Shown piece by piece: positions 57,337 to 64,000 of a DNA stretch of 64,000 nucleotides. The translations under genes and the position numbers were made by a program. This stretch comes from Gaertneriomyces semiglobifer. Lineage: Eukaryota > Chytridiomycota > Chytridiomycetes > Spizellomycetales > Spizellomycetaceae. Below the pieces are notes generated by a model, which was not told the DNA's origin, searched no databases, and worked only from the letters and a program-made list of their open reading frames with translations. The first letter of the stretch is position 1, and every line of letters starts with the position of its first letter. The stretch covers positions 186,001 through 250,000 of the forward strand of contig JAHLKF010000012.1 of the NCBI GenBank assembly GCA_025558075.1, read 5' to 3'.

Positions 57337-60300
57337 ATGACAAGAAAAACGTTAGGTGGTGCTGGAGGTTTACCTTCGCTTGACCTGGATGCTTTTTCTC
57401 GTCTAGCTGTCCTTCTGGCGGCGCGTGATGTGGACTACTTGGAGTGCGATATCGAGTTATTGAGAAAGTATCTAAGCGGCAAAAAGACTGCTTTTAGCGG
57501 CCAGTATCCAGTATCTGTTAGTCGAGATTATCAATACGATACCGCCTGGGCAGCTCATTTGTTCAAAGCCGAGTTAGCGCTGGCTGAAAGGTATGTCGGG
57601 TCATGCATAATTAAGACTCCATGCTCGTGAGACAGGGGTCCCACACACGGGTTTTCGATGGTCATTACAAGGGATTAATTATATGTTGTGATTTGACAGC
57701 AATAGCAAGCGAAAACGCCCATCGCTTGTGCCGCTCAATGATCCGTCTACAGTTAATCATGTGAACGAACCACTCCGGCAGCTAGAGCCGAAAATCACGG
57801 TGTCTGCAAATGAGCAGGATTTAACTAGTGTAGGCAATGCTGTAGCAAAGGCGCATGACAAAGGCTCTGGTGAGAACAGGAAGGGCACCTCCAGTATCCT
57901 CATGCCCGATCTCGCCCAACTACTACTTGCAGTACCATCAGCTCAGTGGAACCTGACGCCGATAGTTGCGCGGTTGTCCAAGCTCATTCCGCAGGACCCA
58001 AACGATGTATCCCTCTTAGAATATCCAGACCGGTATTCTCCAGTAGACGTGGCGATGTACACGGTCAAGACGAGCGATGCTCTCTGCTCCTTTAAAGCCT
58101 TGGCTGGTCTTATGGGAGTTGTACGATCGTTGATCAAGTCAAAGAATAAGTACTTTTGTCGAATAAGTACTATCCAGGCACTTACTGAAGCTATGAGGAG
58201 GAAGTTACCTGATTTTTCCACGGACGGTGATGGAATAGGAGGCCTGATCAGACCAGATAAACTGAAAGTGGAAGCGGACGTATACAATGAGCGATTGAAA
58301 CGAGATATGGAGAAACATCGCCAACGATTAAATGATTCGCTGACTCTAGTCTGGAAACCTGTACGGGATGTGCTGAGGGCAATGGAAAGGCTTCAGGCGA
58401 GTCATGACCAGCTGCTTGAGGCCAGCCTCGTTCAAAAGAAAAAAGCTGTTCATGAGTCCACAATGAACTTCGAGGAGTTTTGGAGAGAGCGCACACAAGA
58501 GTACACGAAGAAGAAGGGCAAAACTGGGAAGTTGAACATTGACGAAGAATCAGCTCGCAAAGAAGTGGACGGGCATTTTGAGTCTTTTCTTCAACGTATG
58601 GAAACGGCCGTCAACCTGCACAACGCTGATGTTCTCGCGAGCACCATGCGTGAATCGCAGAACGGTTTGAAGGCTTTCCGCGACACGACCGCTGATATCG
58701 CTGACACCACCGCTGGTGTGAGCCTGGAAACGGCTCTGCAACCTCTCACCGAAACCCTGGCCGTGTGCAATGATTGGGCACCTGTGCCTCATTCGGCGCT
58801 GATCGATGACTTGAAGGCGATCCGGGAGTTGTATTACGCATCCTCAGAGACATTGCTGGGGCGCATGGAGAAATGTGGCAGTAAACCATTCCTGAAGGCA
58901 GTCAAAAACTGGGAAAATCAATTTCGAGCATACCAGAAGGCAGGCGACGTGGACCTGAGCGCGAAATGGGCAGAGGTGATGGAAGGTGTCCACAACTTTT
59001 TGCCCGCATATCTTGATCCGCTATTTGGCAACGCTGAGACCAAGGATAACGACTTGGTTGCGCGGCATTGGGAAGCACTCAGCCAAGACACACAGATGTC
59101 TGAGTTGGCGGATATTCGTAGCAACCTAACGGCATCAGTGACCAGTGGCGTTGTTGGTGGACTGTGTCAGTTAGGATTCTTTATGTGGTCAATCCTTGCA
59201 GCGGAAGCGGTGCATGCGGTGCCAACTTGTCTACTCATACATCGCGGACATCATGAGCTTTCTGTTTCTCCTACGAAACCTGAGGAGGCCCTCGCAGGCA
59301 AGGAAGTTGGACCAGCCAATGCGGATGCGACCGCACAGACGGAAGCAGACGCAGCCGGCCTTGTAGTTGTTTCAAAAAAGTCAAAGAAAAAGAAGAAGAA
59401 GAAGGCAGGCAGCGGTAGCAGCAGTGCCGTGCCACCAGCTACAGAGGACGAGCGTGAAATTGAACCGGAGGACACCGAGGTGACAGTTAACGAGGCGTCG
59501 GTACAGATGCTGTTGGGTGGTGAAGAGACGAGTGTTCCAGGTTCATGTGCAACCGATGCCAAGCTGTCAGATAGTGGAAATGCAGGACTTAAGGACAACG
59601 TGGCGGCCAGTGATAGCGATCTGAATGTCGTCCCTCAATCGGAACTGGAAAGTGGTACTAATGTTTCAACACCTTCGACAGCTTTTGTCGAGCTCACAAC
59701 ACCAACGCCGCCCAGTAGGAATTCAGCAGACCAGACACAAGTGGAGTATGAATGGGATCAACCGCCGTCAAAGAATGAGCGAGGGGCAAAAGTACAAAAC
59801 ATTGGCGAGATCGACTTGCGTAAACTATGTCCCGACTCTACGCCGCTCCCACCGCCCTACCCTTCCAGGAAGGATCCCGAACAGGAATGTGCGAGGTTAC
59901 GAGCAGAGAATGCGATGTTGAGAGCACACTGTGAGAAGTGGAAAACGCAATACGATAATAGTTTATTGACAGTTGGAGCACTGCAAGAACGAGTCAGAAA
60001 GCTAGAATTCGACGCACTGGAAAGCCAACGACAGGTTGGTAATCGAGCGCCGGTGGGTATTTGGCCTACGCCTCCAGGTTTAGGCAGACATGCTTCAAGC
60101 CATGGTATGGGTGACCACGCCGGGCGCCCATTAGTCGGTGAGCCTTCTTTGAATGGTCATGCTCCCAGTCCTCCAGCTGTTGCTGCGTTCACCGCCAATA
60201 ATCCATCGATGACTCCAGGAGGATCCAGAGTGTCTCGTACGGTTGAACCTCCCGTGAAACGCCCACTACGTATTCGTTGCGGAAATTGTGGTGCAGCTGG

Positions 60301-60385
60301 TCATGAGAGCGTTAGTTGTCAAATGGAGTGTCGCTACTGCGGTGAACATGGGCATTTGAGTTGGGAGTGCGAGAAGGCTGTTTGA
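57337..60385 (+). CDS. Large unrecognised protein with C-terminal CCHC zinc knuckles
   Basis: Two exons, 57337-57590 and 57700-60385 (phase 2), 979 residues. The N-terminal two thirds are predominantly helical and charged, with coiled-coil segments at about 255-340 (EADVYNERLKRDMEKHRQRL, RAMERLQASHDQLLEAS). A polybasic patch KKSKKKKKKK lies near 645, in an acidic/Ser linker. A second coiled coil is at about 855-900 (RLRAENAMLRAHCEKWKTQY). The C terminus holds two zinc knuckles, CGNCGAAGHESVSC and CRYCGEHGHLSWEC, the RNA/ssDNA-binding CX2CX4HX4C motif. There is no reverse-transcriptase, protease or integrase, so it is not a Gag-Pol element. A role in RNA binding or RNP assembly is inferred from the knuckles only. 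Confidence 0.74.
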
Positions 60386-60873
60386 GTAGTCACTGCCCAG
60401 TTATAGTTATGTAGTTAGATATGATATACGGCGTCGTGTATGTATTGTGAATTGATGCAACAAAGTTCGTCTTCGTTAGTTTTAGCCAACACACTATAAT
60501 GTTTTCCGCTAATTCTTCAATATGAGGAAGTCTCTTCTTAAGAAGCGGCGTGCAGTAAACATATCATAAAGTCGTGCTTAAGAGGCTCTGTATTTCCATC
60601 CATTAACTCTATTATTCACGCCATCAAACAACTCCCAACGTCAGCCAATCCCAAACTAATCGAGATGATGATACACGCAGGTCCGATAAAATATCAAACG
60701 GCCCAGCCAAGCTCGTTCTTACAACAAAAAGGAAAAAGAAAAGAAAAGAAGCCAAGAATATACGAGGTATGTTGTGCCATTGTTGTACACCGCCCCTCTC
60801 CACGAGTAATTTCGAATGCCTTCATATGTTTTGATTGCTTGATACCGGTTCCAATTGTGATGGTGGGTATCAA
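60386..60873. other. Intergenic between convergent genes
   Basis: 3' flanks of the zinc-knuckle gene and casein kinase I. Nothing else is seen. Confidence 0.6.
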
Positions 60874-62942
60874 CTAACGCTTGTCGTCCCTGCCGCACCA
60901 GAAAAACATCTTCTTCCACCACTTCTTCTTCTTGAGTTTTCTCCGTTCCTCCACTACCTGTTGCACAGTTTGCAACCCGGCAGGCTCCTGGTTATCTGGT
61001 TGATGTTGTTGCGCTGGCCTTACATGTTGAATACCAGCTCCTTCGCGGGGTGGCGGTTGAACACTCTGACGGACACCGGCATCGGTGCGACCAGCACCCG
61101 CTGGCCGGACAGGCATAGTACCGCCGGCGTTTTTCGAAGAAAAGGAGAAGTAGGACGCCATATTCTCCATGAGTTTCGGTTCCAGCGCAAAAATTTTACG
61201 TTCATATTCATCCCGGCGCATCTCTTGTTCGTAACGAATCTCCCGTTCCCGTTCTAGGCGCTCTTCGCGCTCTCGACGATCATCCTCCCTACGCTCTTCA
61301 TTAGACATATACCGACGGCGTGCTTCACGCTCACGGCGGGTTTTGCGCTAAAAACGGGACGCTGTCGGTAATCAAGCGGTCGAGTATACTGGTATAGACA
61401 ACTTACCTGCTCATCAAGCACATACATCCAGTCATAAAGACCATCATCTTCCCATCCGTTATGCTTCATGACTGTTGAGAACATGACAAACCATGAGCGT
61501 CGGACGAAGAGCATGAGAGATGACAACAAACACACAACGTACCCTCATCAATTAAATCACAGGCACCATCATAGTTGGGTTCTTCGTCGAATCCCATTTG
61601 CCTGGCATATTCCAAATAGTACACAAACTCCTCTGGGTTTGGTACTCCCAAATCTCCAACCTTCACTGCTTGCTTAACTTCACCAATCCTCTCATATTTT
61701 TGACGATTGGAATTCGCCTTCAAGCCTTGCCAAGGCAAATGTCCGTTCAGAAGATAAAAGAAGACGTGGCCCAAGGCTTCCATGTCATCTCGGCGACCTT
61801 GCTCGCGACCGAGGTGGGTGTTAATACTCATGTAACGAGCAGTTCCTGAAAGCGACTTCTTTTCACGGAAAGGGATGTGAATGCCCGTTCGCGGGTCGCG
61901 ATATTGTTTTACCATGCCAAAGTCGACAATAGATATCTGCGAAGTCGGTGATGGGTTTTCCTTTGTGTGATTTGCGACAATGGAGTACGGATCCGGGTGA
62001 TTTGGGTCGTCTGTAATCTTCTCATCGTGCCGAGGTACGCGGCCAATAAGGAAGTTGTCGGGCTTTACGTCCCGGTACACGAAGTTGGCTTGGTGAACCG
62101 ATTGAATACGGCGAATCTACAGACCGACCGAAGCACGAGGCAAATTAGTTGGTGCTCCTGGAAGGATCATGCTGACATACAATAACGCACCAGCTGTTTA
62201 GCTAACATGCACACTGTCTTCACGGAAAACTTGCGTCCGCAAAGCTCGAACAAGTCTTCTATGCTTGGACCTAATAGGTCAATGACAAGGACGGAGTGCA
62301 AACCCTCCGATCCGAAGTGATAGCATTGAGGGACACCAACTAGAAAGCAGTGGCCGGTTAGAGAAGACCAAGACGCTGGTGCGGGTGTAGTTGCACAAGC
62401 ATCTACATACCTGTTCCACTCATCAACTTATACATTCGGTACTCATCACGCAATTGAGGGGTCTCCGCTTTTCTTGGCTCAAATTTTATCGCTACTCGCT
62501 TGTTGCCAACATTCATGTCTTGACCTACAATGCACGCCAGATTGATGGTTACTACCCAGTGTATACCATGGCACAGGCGATGGGGACGATCTCTGATGTT
62601 ACTTTGCGACCCGTCGCACGTTCAGAACTTCCACATCCGTGAACGCTTCCACACTTGCCGACCATGCCCGTACTCACCTTCATAAATTATCCCAAAACTA
62701 CCCTCTCCAATCTTTTTACCCACACGAAAGTGTCCGCCGACTACTGTCGGATTGGCATAATATGCTTTCTGCGCTTCCGTCATTGACTGGTGATGCTTGG
62801 AGGCTGGTTGCCGACTGTCGCCTTGCCTTGAGACTTGCCTATCCATCGACGGTTGCGGTTTCGATGCCTGTGCCGCTTTTGGTGCAGCATCAGCGTTCCC
62901 GTTCGGAGCCGTGGTTCCGTTGGGTTGCTGCGACGTCGGCAT
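60874..62942 (-). CDS. Casein kinase I (Yck/CK1-gamma type)
   Basis: Six exons: 62942-62678, 62524-62411, 62339-62191, 62116-61543, 61471-61407 and 61347-60874; all phases agree; 546 residues. Catalytic signatures are [92 protein letters not shown] and [18 protein letters not shown]. The [11 protein letters not shown] motif replaces the APE region and is diagnostic of CK1. The C-terminal third is Arg/Glu-rich helix, then Pro/Gln-rich, ending in [19 protein letters not shown]. Yck-type CK1s are plasma-membrane kinases anchored by C-terminal palmitoylated cysteines and control nutrient sensing and endocytosis. Here a single cysteine sits in a basic-aromatic tail. Confidence 0.95.
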
Positions 62943-64000
62943 GGCTTACGGATGCGAGTGTGAAATGGGAATAATAGGAGACCGATCCGGGGGTCGGGAT
63001 ACTGATAAGTCGGGATGAAGGAAAAATAAGAGCTGAAAAGTGTACAGCTTCTGAATGTAACGGGGTTCGCCGGAGATATTTGAAAATAGATCGGGGTATA
63101 ATAGGATGACCCAAGCAAGCCGTCCAAGAGAAGGAGTGGAAAGCAGTGAATCCTCTTCTGTCCACTGAGAACAGGCCAAGTCCAGCAATGCTGGATAGGG
63201 CTCAAGTGTCTTGAAGTAGCTGTCTGGTTGAAAGTATGCGATAAGCTTCGAGGGTGGGTGGGGGGGGCCCACGAGTTTCTCAAAGGGCGCAAATAGACTG
63301 ATGCGAAGTCAAAGCGAGCGACAGACAGAATATCCACACAAGCCCAGCTTCTGAATGTTCGTCCGTCGACTCTACCGTCCGGTGCTATCCACCCGTGCGA
63401 TGAATTCGCTGTTTCCCTTTGGGAATATCCGCCTCTGCCTGCGTTTCCGCCCGTTTGAATTTTCAGTTTGCGTTCGCTGTCAATGGCCACGCAGCGAGTG
63501 ATTTCGACGGCTGGAGTCAGCCACAAGTGACTCATGAGTTCTACAACTGTGCCGCACAGTCACATTACGCGCGGAGAACAAGGAAGTCGTGATGCCACTT
63601 ATAGAAACGGGAAGCGAGACGTCGGCCACACTGGACGCCGCCCGGGGGCACGGCCTTTCAGTTCATGCATATCAACAGTGCCGCATCAATCTTTACTCGG
63701 TCGGAAGACAGATCTCACAGTGCCCGTGCATCAAAAGCTCAGCGAGAACGAGACACTGGCTCACAACGAGATTGAGGACGCTGCATCCCGGCGCCTATGC
63801 ATCGAACCCACAGTCAGCGTGGAAGCTGTAAGAAGAAAAGAGGTCTCTGCTCTGGCCGTGACGTTGAATATATCGTCCATGTGCTTGCTGCACCGCGGAC
63901 AACAAATCAAGTGTCTGTCTCAGATCACCAGTGCGGTTCGTAGACACGCACACCAGAGAATCAAGACAACTTTTGCGGTGCACTGGTGCCATGACAGGTC
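62943..64000. other. Upstream region of casein kinase I, no further gene seen
   Basis: About 1.06 kb to the window edge. It includes the 5' leader of casein kinase I and a GGTGGGTGGGGGGGG run near 63252. Open frames on both strands are short, overlapping and compositionally unconvincing; a gene beginning beyond the right edge cannot be excluded. Confidence 0.5.

Overview
The window is nuclear DNA of a fungus. The genes are interrupted by short GT...AG introns, mostly 45-110 nt with GTRNGT-like donors. The gene set is fungal: a Pcl-type cyclin, a Yck-type casein kinase, an RRT8-like lipid-droplet/spore-wall protein, a MUP1-like permease, a GH114 enzyme and mitochondrial aconitase. An SLC6-type transporter and a receptor-like cyclic-nucleotide phosphodiesterase suggest an early-diverging, possibly zoosporic (chytrid-like), lineage. 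That placement is inference, not proof. Exons were joined by hand from reading frame, splice consensus and intron phase.

Layout. 0-8.8 kb: the 5' end of a cytochrome b5-like (MAPR) gene, a Pcl-like cyclin and a DUF4436-like membrane protein, all on the minus strand and separated by long simple-sequence-rich intergenic DNA. 8.8-15.7 kb: a kinesin whose single large intron is filled with a 132-bp hairpin-rich tandem repeat, an unrecognised three-exon gene, and a nitronate monooxygenase divergent from it. 16-23 kb: a two-finger C2H2 protein, a GH114-type glycosidase and mitochondrial aconitase. 24-33 kb: a BRSK/SAD/Gin4-type kinase, a P-loop NTPase, and a 1243-residue protein that joins an extracellular Venus-flytrap receptor domain, one membrane span and a cytoplasmic class I phosphodiesterase.

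34-46 kb: a secreted Lys/Thr/Pro repeat protein, an RRT8-like protein, an SLC6 transporter and a CAT-family amino-acid transporter. 46-52 kb: a membrane-anchored acidic protein ending in an Atg8-interaction-like motif, a serine-rich protein, 2 kb of apparently decayed sequence and tRNA-Arg(CCG). 52-64 kb: a type I membrane protein, a MUP1/LAT-type permease, a PLAC8 protein, a 979-residue zinc-knuckle protein and casein kinase I.

There is no operon-like organisation. Genes act individually, although signalling (two kinases, phosphodiesterase, cyclin) and nutrient uptake or cell surface (three transporters, four secreted or membrane-anchored proteins) are well represented. The most remarkable item is the flytrap-TM-phosphodiesterase. 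Its ectodomain and single span resemble those of animal receptor guanylate cyclases, but it carries the opposite enzymatic activity. I know of no described fungal system of this type.
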